This document shows, piece after piece, positions 34,310 through 44,500 of a stretch of 64,000 nt of DNA. Under the pieces are notes generated by a model. That model searched no databases. It was not told where the DNA came from and was given only the letters and a program-made list of their open reading frames with translations. The stretch is from Haladaptatus pallidirubidus (GTDB lineage Archaea > Halobacteriota > Halobacteria > Halobacteriales > Haladaptataceae): assembly GCF_020700235.1 (NCBI RefSeq), contig NZ_CP085301.1:1-64000 (forward strand), in the 5' to 3' direction. Made by a program: the position numbers and the translations under genes. The number at the start of each line of letters is the position of its first letter. The stretch's first letter is position 1.

Positions 34310-36040
34310 ATGAATGACGAAAGAAGTGCCGACATGACACTCCCGTCAACTCGCGCGCAGACTGAGACGTTGGGCGTCGTCCTTCTCCTCATGATAACGC
34401 TCGCGGGGACGGGACTCATCGTCGCCCTCGGGTCGTCGGTGCTGGACGACTCGAAGCGTGCAGCCGAACTCGACAGCGCGGAGCACGCGATGACACAACT
34501 GGACTCGAAGGCGAGTCTCGTCGGTATCGGCGAGACGGATATTCAGCGAGTGAATCTCGGCGTCGGAAACGACGGCCAACCCCTCACTCGCACACAGGAT
34601 GGGTGGATGCGCGTCGAGGTTGACCCCGACGACGGAGCGGCGGTGGAGGTGATGAATCAAACGCTCGGTGCGGTCGTTTACCGAAACGACCAAACGACCA
34701 TCGCCTATCAAGGCGGCGGCGTTTGGCGACGAACCGGCGAGGGTTCGACGATGGTTTCGCCGCCCGAATTTCATTACCGAGAGACAACACTCACGCTTCC
34801 GCTGATTATCGTCGGCGGCGATGGGGGGCTCTCCCCGCGTCTCGAAGTTTCGAAAAACGGGAGTGCCGAGTCGAAATTCCCGCTTGCAGAGCCGAAGAAA
34901 ACGAATCCACTCTCGGAAGCGACGGTCAATATCACCGTCGGAAGTGACTCCTACCGCGCATGGGGTAATTTCTTCGAACAACGAACCGGTGGCGAGGTCG
35001 AATACGACCATTCGGCGAACGCCGTGACGCTTACGCTCGTCACGCCGACGAAGGCACCGAAAATCAAACAAGGGTTAGCGTCCACCTCGCCGCAAGAACT
35101 CGTCATCGAGGGGGCGGGCGGATCGTCTTTTACCGACAGTTACAACTCATCGATTGGCCCGTACAGCGAAACCGAGGGGTCGAAGGGAACGGTCAACACC
35201 GTTGGTGGGGTGTCGCTTAGCGGCGGTGCGGAAATCGAAGGTGACCTCGTGACCGGTGGCGGCATCGTGAAAATGCAGAGCGCCAACACGGCCATCACCG
35301 GAAATCTTTCGTACGGCGGAAGCACGTCCCTCCACAAGAAAGCGACCGTCGGCGGATGGACTGCCGACAACGGGTCGGTCGAACAGATAGACCCGATCGG
35401 TTCGATGATAAAGAACCAAGCGGAATCCGTCGAGGCAAACAATGACAACGGTAGGTCGGATGCAATCGACGGACGAGGGCTCGACCCGTCGAAATCGGCG
35501 TGGACGTTGACGAACGGCAACTACTACGTTGACGACCTCGGTCTCAACTCCGGGGAAACCCTTTCTCTCGACCTGCAAAACGGCGACATTGATGTCGTCG
35601 TTGACGACGATGTGATGCTCAACGGCGGCACGATACAGGTACAGAACCCCGACAACGGAACCGCGAACGTCTACGTGCTCGGGGACACGGTGAGCGTGAC
35701 GAATGGGGCCGATGTTTCGATTCCGGGCGACAAATCGAGAGCGTTCCGGATATACGGGCCGCCGGGAACCAGCGCCACGGTTTCCGGCGACGACACGGAG
35801 TTCGTCGGCGTGCTTTACGCCCCGGATTCCAGGAGCCAGTACGGTGACGTTTCGGTTACGTCTCACGGGGAGGTGTACGGCGCTATCGTCGGCGGGAAGA
35901 CGGTTCTCCGCTCCGGCGGGACGGTTCATTACGACCAAGCGCTCGTCATGACGGAGACACTGCCTGCGGATTTCACTACGGTTCCTCGCGTCACGTACAT
36001 GCACGTTTCCACCAACCGAGTGAATGTCACGTCGGCGTAA
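34310..36040 (+). CDS. Large pilin-like protein (DUF7289-like) with beta-solenoid-like C-terminal part
   Basis: A 576-residue exported protein. After a short polar leader comes a type IV pilin-type segment, RAQTETLGVVLLLMITLAG, then a long acidic ectodomain (FHYRETTLTLPLIIVGG). Residues 300-350 and 490-575 have a repeated G-x-V/I-x-G rhythm (GAEIEGDLVTGGGIV, GEVYGAIVGGKTVL) like right-handed beta-solenoid surface proteins. It faces the pilus operon tail to tail (34 bp), and probably adds a large subunit to that machine. Family recalled as DUF7289. Confidence 0.75.
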   Translation: MNDERSADMTLPSTRAQTETLGVVLLLMITLAGTGLIVALGSSVLDDSKRAAELDSAEHAMTQLDSKASLVGIGETDIQRVNLGVGNDGQPLTRTQDGWMRVEVDPDDGAAVEVMNQTLGAVVYRNDQTTIAYQGGGVWRRTGEGSTMVSPPEFHYRETTLTLPLIIVGGDGGLSPRLEVSKNGSAESKFPLAEPKKTNPLSEATVNITVGSDSYRAWGNFFEQRTGGEVEYDHSANAVTLTLVTPTKAPKIKQGLASTSPQELVIEGAGGSSFTDSYNSSIGPYSETEGSKGTVNTVGGVSLSGGAEIEGDLVTGGGIVKMQSANTAITGNLSYGGSTSLHKKATVGGWTADNGSVEQIDPIGSMIKNQAESVEANNDNGRSDAIDGRGLDPSKSAWTLTNGNYYVDDLGLNSGETLSLDLQNGDIDVVVDDDVMLNGGTIQVQNPDNGTANVYVLGDTVSVTNGADVSIPGDKSRAFRIYGPPGTSATVSGDDTEFVGVLYAPDSRSQYGDVSVTSHGEVYGAIVGGKTVLRSGGTVHYDQALVMTETLPADFTTVPRVTYMHVSTNRVNVTSA

Positions 36041-36074
36041 CTGTCGGGAACCACCGTCGACATAACGACCGAAA

Positions 36075-36818
36075 TTACCGCTTCAGTTCGAACTCGACGA
36101 CAGTTTCGGGGATGATGACTCGGTCGGTAACCAACTGATAGGTAACGCTCCCGTCGGCCGCGTCACCGTCGATGGCTGTCAGTCCCTCCTCCTCGAAATA
36201 CCGCTTCCACGCCGTCGATCGCGGCGATTCGACGGTCACGTTCATCCGCGCGTCGGACGCGGTAGCGGTTCGGAACTGGCCATCGAGACCGGCGGACTGC
36301 CGATACGCGACGACGAGCGCGGTCGAATCGCCGGAAAGAGTGCGCTCGTTTCCGCTGGGATAGGTGACGAGGAACGGAACGACCGCCCGTTCGTCGTCGA
36401 ACACGTATCTCGGTTCGCGTCGCATCGTGCTCGCGCCGCCATCGCTTCGGAACACCGCGCCACCGACGTAGACGAGTTCGCTATCCTCGACGCCGGAGTA
36501 AACGAGCGGTCTGGCGTTCATGATGTACGTCGCGTTTTTCGTCGAGACGGTATCGTTGACCTGCACGCGAATCGTCACGGGGTCGCCGTAACCGAGCGTC
36601 GCACCGCCCAAACGAAGTTCGGTCGCCCGACTCGGTGTTCCTTCGCGTTGAACGTCCGCGACGTTGTCGGCCAACACGTCGAAGGCGCGTTCGGCGTTGT
36701 TCACCTGCTCGAACTGTTGCGCGTCGTGCAGTCCTTCGAGACCCGTCGCGTACACCGCACCGACGGTTGCCGTCACGAGGACGAACCCCACCGTTTCGCT
36801 CGCGGCGCGGTCGTTCAC
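36075..36818 (-). CDS. Pilin-like protein (fourth minor subunit of the operon)
   Basis: A 247-residue protein with an N-terminal hydrophobic pilin-type segment (AASETVGFVLVTATVGAVYA) and a secreted beta-rich region (ATELRLGGATLGYGDPVTIRVQVND). Last gene of the pilus operon; its start overlaps the preceding stop by 4 bp. Expected to sit in the pilus or its base on the cell surface. Exact family name not certain. Confidence 0.72.
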   Translation of the reverse strand: MNDRAASETVGFVLVTATVGAVYATGLEGLHDAQQFEQVNNAERAFDVLADNVADVQREGTPSRATELRLGGATLGYGDPVTIRVQVNDTVSTKNATYIMNARPLVYSGVEDSELVYVGGAVFRSDGGASTMRREPRYVFDDERAVVPFLVTYPSGNERTLSGDSTALVVAYRQSAGLDGQFRTATASDARMNVTVESPRSTAWKRYFEEEGLTAIDGDAADGSVTYQLVTDRVIIPETVVEFELKR

Positions 36819-37270
36819 GACCGCACCTCCAACTCGCCGCTGTCCGCGCGGACGATGGTCATTGAACCGCCGGAAATCGCCGTCTCTTCGACCGTCGTGG
36901 TAGTCACAAAGGAAACGCGAACGGTGACGCGAGGTCTGCTCGTCTCTAACACGAACACGCCCGGTTCGACGGTTACCGAATAGGGAACCCCCGCCACGCG
37001 CTCGGGAAGCGACGATTCGATTGCGACCGTCGTACCGCCCGTTTGAACGAGTCTATCGGCGGTTTGAACGTCGGCGGATAGTCGTTGACCGATGACTTGA
37101 AGTTCCGTTCGGACCGCATCTCGGCGTTGGTCTTCGACCATACCACCCGTCGCGGTTAACAGGCCCGCGATGAGCAACGTCGCGACGACGAGATTGAGCG
37201 CGTAGTTCACCGTCACCGAAACGCCGCGGTCGCGGTTCGTTGCCGCTTCCGTTCGGTCGCGGTTACTCAT
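36815..37270 (-). CDS. Pilin-like protein (DUF7266-like)
   Basis: A 151-residue protein: DRGVSVTVNYALNLVVATLLIAGLLT is the membrane/pilin segment; the ectodomain (GVPYSVTVEPGVFVLETSRPRVTVRVSF) is short and beta-rich. The start at 37270 (MSNRDR) overlaps the upstream stop. It matches the group I recall as DUF7266; a probable minor pilin of the locus. Confidence 0.72.
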   Translation of the reverse strand: MSNRDRTEAATNRDRGVSVTVNYALNLVVATLLIAGLLTATGGMVEDQRRDAVRTELQVIGQRLSADVQTADRLVQTGGTTVAIESSLPERVAGVPYSVTVEPGVFVLETSRPRVTVRVSFVTTTTVEETAISGGSMTIVRADSGELEVRS

Positions 37271-38225
37271 CGCTTTCACCCGGAGCAACTCTGATGCGTT
37301 CGGCGTAGGTCAGTCGCGCCGTCTGGTAGTGCAGGTCGAACGTCGCGCTGTAAACGGCGTGGCTGATGTACGGCGACGCGCTGGAGTCCGGTTCGAAATT
37401 CGGGACGTTTACGTTCGCGCCCCCGGACGTGTTCACGGCGACGGAGTAGGTTCCGTTCGCCTTGTTTCCGTACCGGTACTCTACGGAGTACTCGTCGTCC
37501 GGTTCACCGGCGAAATCGAGGGAACAGGACTCGCCACCGAGCGTTCGTGCGGTGAGAGAAAACGTGGTTCTCGCGGCCGTCACCGAGCAGACCGGCGTCG
37601 GCGACCCGCCCGCCGCTGTGTTCGTGGCGACGACGACTTCGCTCCCCTGTCGATAAACGAACACTCGCCGCACGTCATCGCCGTCGTCCGCCACGATTCG
37701 GAACGCCTGCGACGGTGAGGACGCGAGTTGGTCTCGCGAGAGATCGAACCGGAAGCGGCGAAGTTCATTTTCGCCGACGTTCGTCGCCAACGTCCAGTTT
37801 TGATCTCCGTCCGCGCTGACGAACGTCCGCGTCGTGTTTTCGTGACGCAGGGTCATCCCCTCGGCGAGGGAGAGGTTCGAAATTTCGGCCACCGTCGAAC
37901 GCTCCAGGTAACCGCGTTCGAGCAGATCGGCGTACCGACGGATGCCGTAACTGGCGTTTTCGGTCGCGACCTCCGGCGAGGAATGATCCGCGTCGTTCTC
38001 GCTATCGATGACCTGTCCGGTGCCGGTCGCCGCGACGGCACGGAACTCGACCGCATCGCGTCCACCTACGTCCGCGCCCCGCGTGGCGAGGTTCTCGGTG
38101 TAAATGACCGTGTTGAGGAGGAGGACGAGGGCGACCAGAATGACGGCGATGGCGAGGCCAGTTACGAGGATAAGCTGACCGCGGTCGTCGCCAGAAAGTC
38201 GCCGAATCGGTGTCACATCTTCCAT
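37263..38225 (-). CDS. Pilin-like protein (DUF7261-like)
   Basis: A 320-residue protein. DRGQLILVTGLAIAVILVALVLLLNTVIYTENLATRG is the signature start of a haloarchaeal pilin-like family (recalled as DUF7261). The rest is an extracellular domain with one Cys pair (CSVT, SCSLDF). It overlaps both neighbours, so it is co-translated with them. Confidence 0.75.
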   Translation of the reverse strand: MEDVTPIRRLSGDDRGQLILVTGLAIAVILVALVLLLNTVIYTENLATRGADVGGRDAVEFRAVAATGTGQVIDSENDADHSSPEVATENASYGIRRYADLLERGYLERSTVAEISNLSLAEGMTLRHENTTRTFVSADGDQNWTLATNVGENELRRFRFDLSRDQLASSPSQAFRIVADDGDDVRRVFVYRQGSEVVVATNTAAGGSPTPVCSVTAARTTFSLTARTLGGESCSLDFAGEPDDEYSVEYRYGNKANGTYSVAVNTSGGANVNVPNFEPDSSASPYISHAVYSATFDLHYQTARLTYAERIRVAPGESDE

Positions 38226-38818
38226 ACGACGATTCGCACCTCCAAGACGTTGTACAGCCTCGCGTTCGGAGCGGCGTCCGGGGCGTAGAACGAACCGTCA
38301 ACCGTTCCGCCGCCGGATGACGTGAGTCCGTCCTCGTCGAACAGAGTCACGGTGCGGGTAGCGACGACGGCGTTATCGCTCGGCGACCCCATGTACACCA
38401 TCGTCTTCCGGCGAGTCTCGTTGTTCGGCAGTCGGTAGCTGACGAACACGTCGTAGGCGATACGGCCATCACTCGACGTGACGTTGCCGAACGTTTCGTT
38501 CAGTACCGTTCCAAAGGCGTTCGGCGGACCGCCGTTCGCGTAGATGCCGTCGTCGTTCGAACCGGCGAACTGCTCCTCGGTTTCGTTCCAGTACAGCACG
38601 GCTTCGCGGAGTCGGCCGTCGTCCGCAGTGACTGAAAGAAGTCCGTCGGCGGTCGCCTCCTCCTGATTCTCGATGTGCTGGTTCGACGTACTCGCCGTGA
38701 GCGGCGTCACGGCGGTCGCCTGCAACGAAAAGACGACCGCACTGACGATTAACAGTGCCGCGGTGAACGATTCCAACGTGTGTGCTTGTGCTCTATCGTG
38801 CGTTCGTTTCCTGTCCAT
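38213..38818 (-). CDS. Pilin-like protein (DUF7288-like)
   Basis: A 201-residue protein with the conserved start RAQAHTLESFTAALLIVSAVVFSLQATAVTPL, a membrane helix and an ectodomain (NQHIENQEEATADGLL...). The family is recalled as DUF7288, always near PilB/PilC homologs. Overlaps the next gene by 13 bp. Confidence 0.77.
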   Translation of the reverse strand: MDRKRTHDRAQAHTLESFTAALLIVSAVVFSLQATAVTPLTASTSNQHIENQEEATADGLLSVTADDGRLREAVLYWNETEEQFAGSNDDGIYANGGPPNAFGTVLNETFGNVTSSDGRIAYDVFVSYRLPNNETRRKTMVYMGSPSDNAVVATRTVTLFDEDGLTSSGGGTVDGSFYAPDAAPNARLYNVLEVRIVVWKM

Positions 38819-38819
38819 G

Positions 38820-39269
38820 TTACCACGTCCTCACGTACAGTTCGTACTCTTCGCCGTCGATGGAGACGAGGCGCGATGCGACGACGACGGAACCGTTCGT
38901 CGGCGTTGTCGGTCCCGCGCTGAGTTGAGTGCCGCCGATGTCACGAATCGCGCCGCTCGACTCGATAGTCACGTTGACGCGCTCGTTCGCCCCGACGCCG
39001 AGGGCGGCGTTGAGATTGCTCGGATGGCAGGCACCGGACGTGCCGAAGAACTGTTCCGTACACGTTCCGTTCAACACCCCCGGTCGATTTTGCTGTGCAA
39101 GCGTTCCCTCCGTGAGATGGGAGGCGACGCGGTCTGTGCCGAGCAACTCCGAACTGTCGTCGCCCGTGAACGGTGCGAACGTGTTCGGAAGCGTGGCGAA
39201 CACGAAGGCGACCGTGAGCAGGAAGACGCTCATTCCGACCAGAAAGTCAATGCTCGTTTGTCCTCGCAT
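38820..39269 (-). CDS. Pilin-like protein (DUF7287-like)
   Basis: A 149-residue protein: RGQTSIDFLVGMSVFLLTVAFVFATLPN is a TadE-like hydrophobic N terminus, followed by a small ectodomain with two cysteines (CTEQFF, ACHP). First of the four pilin-like genes, 2 bp after PilC stops. Confidence 0.77.
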   Translation of the reverse strand: MRGQTSIDFLVGMSVFLLTVAFVFATLPNTFAPFTGDDSSELLGTDRVASHLTEGTLAQQNRPGVLNGTCTEQFFGTSGACHPSNLNAALGVGANERVNVTIESSGAIRDIGGTQLSAGPTTPTNGSVVVASRLVSIDGEEYELYVRTW

Positions 39270-39271
39270 GG

Positions 39272-41299
39272 TTAGATGAAGATGAACGTGATGAGAGCGA
39301 TGGTCGGGAGGACGACGGCGAACTTCACGCCGGAAAGCAGGTCGGCATCTCGGATGTAGCCCGCGATGAATCCCGAAAGAATCGCCTGTATCGTTACGGC
39401 GTGGAAGAACAACATCGACAGCATCGTCGTGTCGATGCTGGTTCCAAAGCTCACACCCTGCGGCGACCCCGATTCCGCGCCCGACGACTGCCCCGCGAGT
39501 CCGGACATCACGTCAAGGAACTCCACTTTCAAGATGGCCATCACCGCGAGCAAGGTGAGGTAGGTCATGATGATGATGACGACTTGCATCCGCGCACGGG
39601 AGCGGCGCTCCCGCGCGATGTCGTCCTGATTCTCGCTCGTCTGTGCCGCGGTCGTGAGAACCGCGGTAATTTGGCTCGACGCCTCCTGTGCCTTGCTGAT
39701 GAGCGTTATCGTCCGAGCGAGACGCGGCAGATGATAGCGGTTGTTGAACTCGATGAATGCCGTTTTCATGCTCATGCCGTACTGCACCTTGGTGTGAATC
39801 CGGTCGAACTCGTCCGCGAGTTTGCCGGAAGAGGTGTCCGCCACGGTTTTGACGGATTCGAGCAACGTCTGGCCGGTGTCGTTCGCGCTCGATAGCTTTC
39901 GCAAGTCGTCGGAAAGCTTTCGCAATATCGCCCGCCGCGAGTGAACGTTCCACTCGCGGAAGATTGCGAGTGGAATGCCGTTCACGTACAGCGGAACGTA
40001 GACGAAGATGAACGTCGTCCAGATGGGATTTGCCGTCAAACCATCGACCGACGCCGGAGTTGTACCGGTCCACACTGCACTTGCGACGAGTACCATCGAC
40101 GTCGGAAGTGTAATGCCGAGGACGAACAGCGGATTGTCGCGGAAAAAATAGTGGGGGCGTTTGAGCAGTTCGACGGTAGTGTGGGTTCCTTCCTTGCTCT
40201 TGATTCGGTCGAACACGGAAAAATCCCCGACGAACTCCTCGACGAGACCGAGGTGGAGCAGTCCGGCACCGGAGACGGTTTCTAACCGCTGGTTGCCGTC
40301 GCCCGTGTCGAGATAGCCACTACCGGGGTCGTCCTGTTTCACCGTCGAAACGAGAACGAGAAAGGCGATGCCTGTAATCGGAAGCAGGACGTACACTGTT
40401 CCGTAGAGCATGACCTCCTGTGCTTCCCCGAGCATGCTCATGATGACGAGGATGATGATGAGCAAGAGAGGAAACAGAGAGAGCGTCATGTACATCTCGC
40501 CGAACAGTTCCAACGTTTCGAGCGTTAGCTCCTGCTCCTGTTTGGCGGTTCGCATGTGTTTGTCCTTCTTATCGTCCAAAAACTGGCTCATATCTCCACC
40601 GCTGTTGACGATAGAGAGCATATCCGTGAGAAACTGCCCCAACTCGTCGCTGGGCGTTTCGACCGCCCGTTTTCTGATTGCGGTTCGGTAATCCGTATCG
40701 AAATACTCCGTCTCCTGTACGATGCTTTTGAACTCGTGAGATATCTCGCCGTAGGTGTCGTCGGCTTTCGCTATCGCCTCTAAAATCTCCAGTTGATTCA
40801 GGCCGCCGATGGAGAGCGCGTACATGAACGAGATGGCGTCCGGCAGAAGCATGTTGATTTCACGCTTTCGGGCGCTCGCCCGGCTGTAGGGGATGGCGAC
40901 GACGGTTCCGAACCCAACTGCGAAACCGACCGCTCCGAGAACGATGCCGGTTCCGAGAACCAGCGCAGGAATCTTCAGCGCGTTCAGCACGTCCGCGGTC
41001 GTTCCCGAAAGAGGCATTCCGAGCCAGACGCCTTGGCCGACGAATCCTATTGCGACCAGTAAATAGCCGAGAAGGAGACCGACGAGCCACAGCACGACAC
41101 CGGCGAGCGTTCCGACTCCGAGGCCGCGGGAAAGGTACAGCTCCGCGGTTTCCGGCATTCGCGCCTCGGCGAGCTTCTCTTCGAGACCGGTAGCGAAGTC
41201 GCTGTTTTCGGAGAACAGCCGGTCGTACACCGGATAGAAGGCGTCCGCGAGGCGGTCGGCACTCGTTCCGTTTCCGCTCGTCGCGGAACCGTGGCTCAT
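39272..41299 (-). CDS. pilC: Type IV pilus/secretion platform protein PilC (T2SSF family, two modules)
   Basis: A 675-residue integral membrane protein with two T2SSF modules. Each has the conserved cytosolic helices (AFMYALSIGGLNQLEILEAIAKAD; LARTITLISKAQEASSQITAVL) between transmembrane segments (LAGVVLWLVGLLLGYLLVAIGF, TYLTLLAVMAILKV and others). It forms the inner platform that works with the PilB ATPase. It overlaps pilB by 4 bp. Numbered homologs exist in haloarchaea; which one this is cannot be told here. Confidence 0.9.
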   Translation of the reverse strand: MSHGSATSGNGTSADRLADAFYPVYDRLFSENSDFATGLEEKLAEARMPETAELYLSRGLGVGTLAGVVLWLVGLLLGYLLVAIGFVGQGVWLGMPLSGTTADVLNALKIPALVLGTGIVLGAVGFAVGFGTVVAIPYSRASARKREINMLLPDAISFMYALSIGGLNQLEILEAIAKADDTYGEISHEFKSIVQETEYFDTDYRTAIRKRAVETPSDELGQFLTDMLSIVNSGGDMSQFLDDKKDKHMRTAKQEQELTLETLELFGEMYMTLSLFPLLLIIILVIMSMLGEAQEVMLYGTVYVLLPITGIAFLVLVSTVKQDDPGSGYLDTGDGNQRLETVSGAGLLHLGLVEEFVGDFSVFDRIKSKEGTHTTVELLKRPHYFFRDNPLFVLGITLPTSMVLVASAVWTGTTPASVDGLTANPIWTTFIFVYVPLYVNGIPLAIFREWNVHSRRAILRKLSDDLRKLSSANDTGQTLLESVKTVADTSSGKLADEFDRIHTKVQYGMSMKTAFIEFNNRYHLPRLARTITLISKAQEASSQITAVLTTAAQTSENQDDIARERRSRARMQVVIIIMTYLTLLAVMAILKVEFLDVMSGLAGQSSGAESGSPQGVSFGTSIDTTMLSMLFFHAVTIQAILSGFIAGYIRDADLLSGVKFAVVLPTIALITFIFI

Positions 41300-44200
41300 T
41301 CGCCGTCCTCCGGAGCTGAACGCGATTTTTCGTCCTCCGCGACCATCGCTTCCTCGAACTCACCGAACGAATCGTCGTCCAGAGCCGACGGCGACTGGTC
41401 ACCGCGCTGGTCGTCCCGTCGATTCCTCCGTGAGTCGGTGTGGAATTCGGTCGCTGAATCGGAACGAATCGGTTCGTCCGCCGGTTTCGCAGTGTCGGCC
41501 AGCGCCACGGCGAGGCTGTCGTCCCCGACCTGCACGTCGCAGTACTGGTCGAACAGCCTGTTTTCCGCCTCTGCGAGGATATCCTTCGACAGTTGGACGA
41601 TTTCTTCGTCTGGGTCGGGCCGCGGCACCATCTCTTCTTTTTCGGGGTCGATGTCGATGAGGACGCTCTCCATTTCGCGGAGGTTGGCGAGACTGTCCTC
41701 CAATTTGTCGTTCGCGACCATCGCGAGGATGGTGTCCGGGTCGTTGATGAACGCCTGGATCGTCGCTGCGACCTGCGTATACTCGTTCAGACCGTTGTCG
41801 AGGAGATAGGCGAGGATGGTTCGCCGCATGAGCAGCTCCGATTCGAGTCGCTCCTGCGTCCACCCGCGGTCGAACTTAATCTCTTCTAAGGTGTTCGACC
41901 CGGTGAGGCGTTCGTGTTCGTCCGTCTCGGCGCGCCACTGAAACACGTCCTTGACGTTGATTTCGTCGTTTTCCGTGTCGTAGTGATTGATTTCGGTGAG
42001 CGATTTCGTTCGCCTAACTTTGCTTCCTTTGACCCGCGTTTGGGTCTGCACCGAAACCAAATCGAGCGCGGTAAACAGCGTCTTCGAGACGTTGATGGGT
42101 TCCGTGGTGAATCGCTTCAGCACCTCACCCACTGTGTCGGCGTGGAAGGTCGTGTAGGTCGTGTGCCCGGTGGACATGACCTGAAAGAGGGTGCGACCTT
42201 CCTCGCCGCGAATCTCACCCATTACGATGTAGTCGGGACGCTGTCGGAGGGCGGCCTCCAGCAGGTCGAACTCGTCAACGTCACCCCTGTCGTCGTCCGA
42301 AAAGGAGGGCCGGGTGACGCTCGCGATCCAGTTACGCTGCGGGAGTTCGACTTCGCGCGTGTCCTCGATGGAGACAATTTTGGTGTTGCTCGGGATGAAC
42401 AACGACACCGCGTTCAGGCTGGTCGTCTTCCCGGACGCGGTACCTCCAGCGAAGATGAGCGACCGGTGGTTTTCGATTGCCAACCAGAGGAACGCCATCT
42501 CCTCCAGCGAGAAGGTGTTCCAGTTGATGAGGTCGAGCGGCGTGAACGGCACGTCCTTGAACTGACGAATGGTGTAGTTCGTCCCGTGGTCGGAGACTTC
42601 CCGCCCGAGGGTTAACTGGGCGCGGGAACCGTCCGGAAGCGTCGCGTCCACCTGCGGTTGACGCTTGCTGATACCCTTCCCCGACCGCTGTGCGAGTTTG
42701 ACGACGAAGTCGTCCAACTCGCTCTCGCCGTGGTGGACGTTCGTGATTATCTGCTCGTAGTCGGAGTGATACACGAACACCGGGGAGTTGTAGCCGTCAC
42801 AGGAGATGTCCTCCACGTTGATGTCGTGTTTGACGCCGTCGATTCGCTCGTAGCCGATGAAATCCCGTTTCAGCAGGTAGAGCAGCTTTTCGACTTGGTA
42901 CTCCGTGAGCGTATCCGAATCCTCCGCCAACAGGATTGGTTCGGGCCGAGCCATGATGCCGCCGAGCTCGCCACCTTTCTCGTCCGCTTCGTGTTCCTCG
43001 ATTCGGGTTCTGACCCCTCGACGCAAACTTTCATCGCCGACGTGTTCCGCGAGCAAGTCGTTCCAGCGGGTGCGGAGGTCGTCGAGGTACTCCGCGACGT
43101 CGGCGTTTTCGAGTGATCTCTCGTCGATTTTCGTTGGAAGTTCGGTTGCGGTGTTCGCGGGGAGCGTCGTTTCCGCATCCGTCTGGGGTTCTTCCCTTTC
43201 GTTCTCCTTGACGTCACCTTCGGCGGACTCTGGTTCGTCGGCCTCCGTCTCAATCGAATCCGATACGTCGGATTCGATTGAGACGGCGGTCGTCGCTTTT
43301 TCTTCCCCTCCGTTTTGCTCCGCATCTCTTCGTGACTCCGATTTGTCTGGTTCGTTGGCCGTTTCCACCTCCACTTTCCGGAATCGATCGAGGTACGGTT
43401 CTGCTTCTCCCCGGAGCGTTCGAATCGCCTCGCCAGTTTGTGCTCGCGTTTCGGCGCTGTAGCGGTTCCACGTCTCGCGGGCACCGTCGTACTGGGCGAG
43501 TAGTTCGGTCAGCAGTTCGGCGACTTCGTCGTCGCCGAGTTGGTAGAGGTCGTACCGCGAGAGTAGGCGGAGGGTTTCCCGCTCGATTACCGCCTCTCGG
43601 TCTTCCTCCTCGGCCTCCACGACCACGTCGTCGCTAGAGTATTTGATGGAACTACGGAGTTTACCGGTGAGGAACTCCCGGAGGTCGTCTTCGATACGCG
43701 TCCGGTAGGGTTCGATGAGGTAGTATTTCGTCTCGTTTTCCTTCTCGGAGTGGAAGATGACGACGAACGAATTGGGTTTGTTCACCCAGTAGCGGTCTAC
43801 TTCGCGGAAGTGCGCTTTTTTCGGGAGGGGAACCGCCTTCTCCAAGTCGTAGCGGTTGACCACCGTGGTGTGACCTTCGACGGTCGAAAAGAAGTCGTCC
43901 TCGTCTAACTCCTCGGGTACGTCGAGCGTTCGTTCGTCCTCGACTTCGAGAAGTTCGTTCGCCTTCGCCGAGCCCTCTGTGAGCAAATCCGAAAGGTCGT
44001 CTTCCTCGAATCCGAGCCACTCCGATTTGTCGAATTCGATGGTGTTGCCGTCCTCGTCGCGGGGTTTTTCGTGCGGCTTCTCGCGGTCGGGGTCGTAGTA
44101 GTATTCGTAGCGAAAATGCTCCCAGAGGTATTCGCCGAGCGAAACCTCGGTTTCTCCGGGGGCGAGAAACGCCTCGAACTGCCCTCCGAGCGCCTTCGCT

Positions 44201-44457
44201 CGCTTCGCTCCGTCCTCGACGCGCGATTGGGTTTCTTCGGGGTCGAAGCCGAGAAACTCCTCGGCGGGGAACGGGCGCGCTTTTCCACGCCAGTTGGTCG
44301 GCGGGACGCCGTCTTCATAGAAGAACTCCTCTTTGAAGTTCTCCCACGTGTACGTATCGAGGGCGACGCTGGGCGATGACCCGTCCCTGAGACGGATTCC
44401 ATCAGGGCCAGCATCGGGGCCCCCATTCCCGAGCACTTCGGACTCGTCACTAGCCAT
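41296..44457 (-). CDS. pilB: Type IV pilus/secretion ATPase PilB
   Basis: Motor ATPase for pilus assembly. The C-terminal half carries Walker A GGTASGKT at about 671-678, the Asp box KIVSIEDTREVELP, Walker B YIVMGEIRGEEG and the His box MSTGHTTYTTFHADT. The first 350 residues are a haloarchaeal N-terminal region, then an acidic low-complexity linker (about 380-430), giving 1053 residues, longer than bacterial PilB. A TATA-like element (44501-44508 on the minus strand) precedes the gene. First gene of the pilus operon. Confidence 0.93.
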   Translation of the reverse strand: MASDESEVLGNGGPDAGPDGIRLRDGSSPSVALDTYTWENFKEEFFYEDGVPPTNWRGKARPFPAEEFLGFDPEETQSRVEDGAKRAKALGGQFEAFLAPGETEVSLGEYLWEHFRYEYYYDPDREKPHEKPRDEDGNTIEFDKSEWLGFEEDDLSDLLTEGSAKANELLEVEDERTLDVPEELDEDDFFSTVEGHTTVVNRYDLEKAVPLPKKAHFREVDRYWVNKPNSFVVIFHSEKENETKYYLIEPYRTRIEDDLREFLTGKLRSSIKYSSDDVVVEAEEEDREAVIERETLRLLSRYDLYQLGDDEVAELLTELLAQYDGARETWNRYSAETRAQTGEAIRTLRGEAEPYLDRFRKVEVETANEPDKSESRRDAEQNGGEEKATTAVSIESDVSDSIETEADEPESAEGDVKENEREEPQTDAETTLPANTATELPTKIDERSLENADVAEYLDDLRTRWNDLLAEHVGDESLRRGVRTRIEEHEADEKGGELGGIMARPEPILLAEDSDTLTEYQVEKLLYLLKRDFIGYERIDGVKHDINVEDISCDGYNSPVFVYHSDYEQIITNVHHGESELDDFVVKLAQRSGKGISKRQPQVDATLPDGSRAQLTLGREVSDHGTNYTIRQFKDVPFTPLDLINWNTFSLEEMAFLWLAIENHRSLIFAGGTASGKTTSLNAVSLFIPSNTKIVSIEDTREVELPQRNWIASVTRPSFSDDDRGDVDEFDLLEAALRQRPDYIVMGEIRGEEGRTLFQVMSTGHTTYTTFHADTVGEVLKRFTTEPINVSKTLFTALDLVSVQTQTRVKGSKVRRTKSLTEINHYDTENDEINVKDVFQWRAETDEHERLTGSNTLEEIKFDRGWTQERLESELLMRRTILAYLLDNGLNEYTQVAATIQAFINDPDTILAMVANDKLEDSLANLREMESVLIDIDPEKEEMVPRPDPDEEIVQLSKDILAEAENRLFDQYCDVQVGDDSLAVALADTAKPADEPIRSDSATEFHTDSRRNRRDDQRGDQSPSALDDDSFGEFEEAMVAEDEKSRSAPEDGE

Positions 44458-44500
44458 TGAATATCGCCAAACGCTAATCCATTAAAAATTCTTGTTAAAA

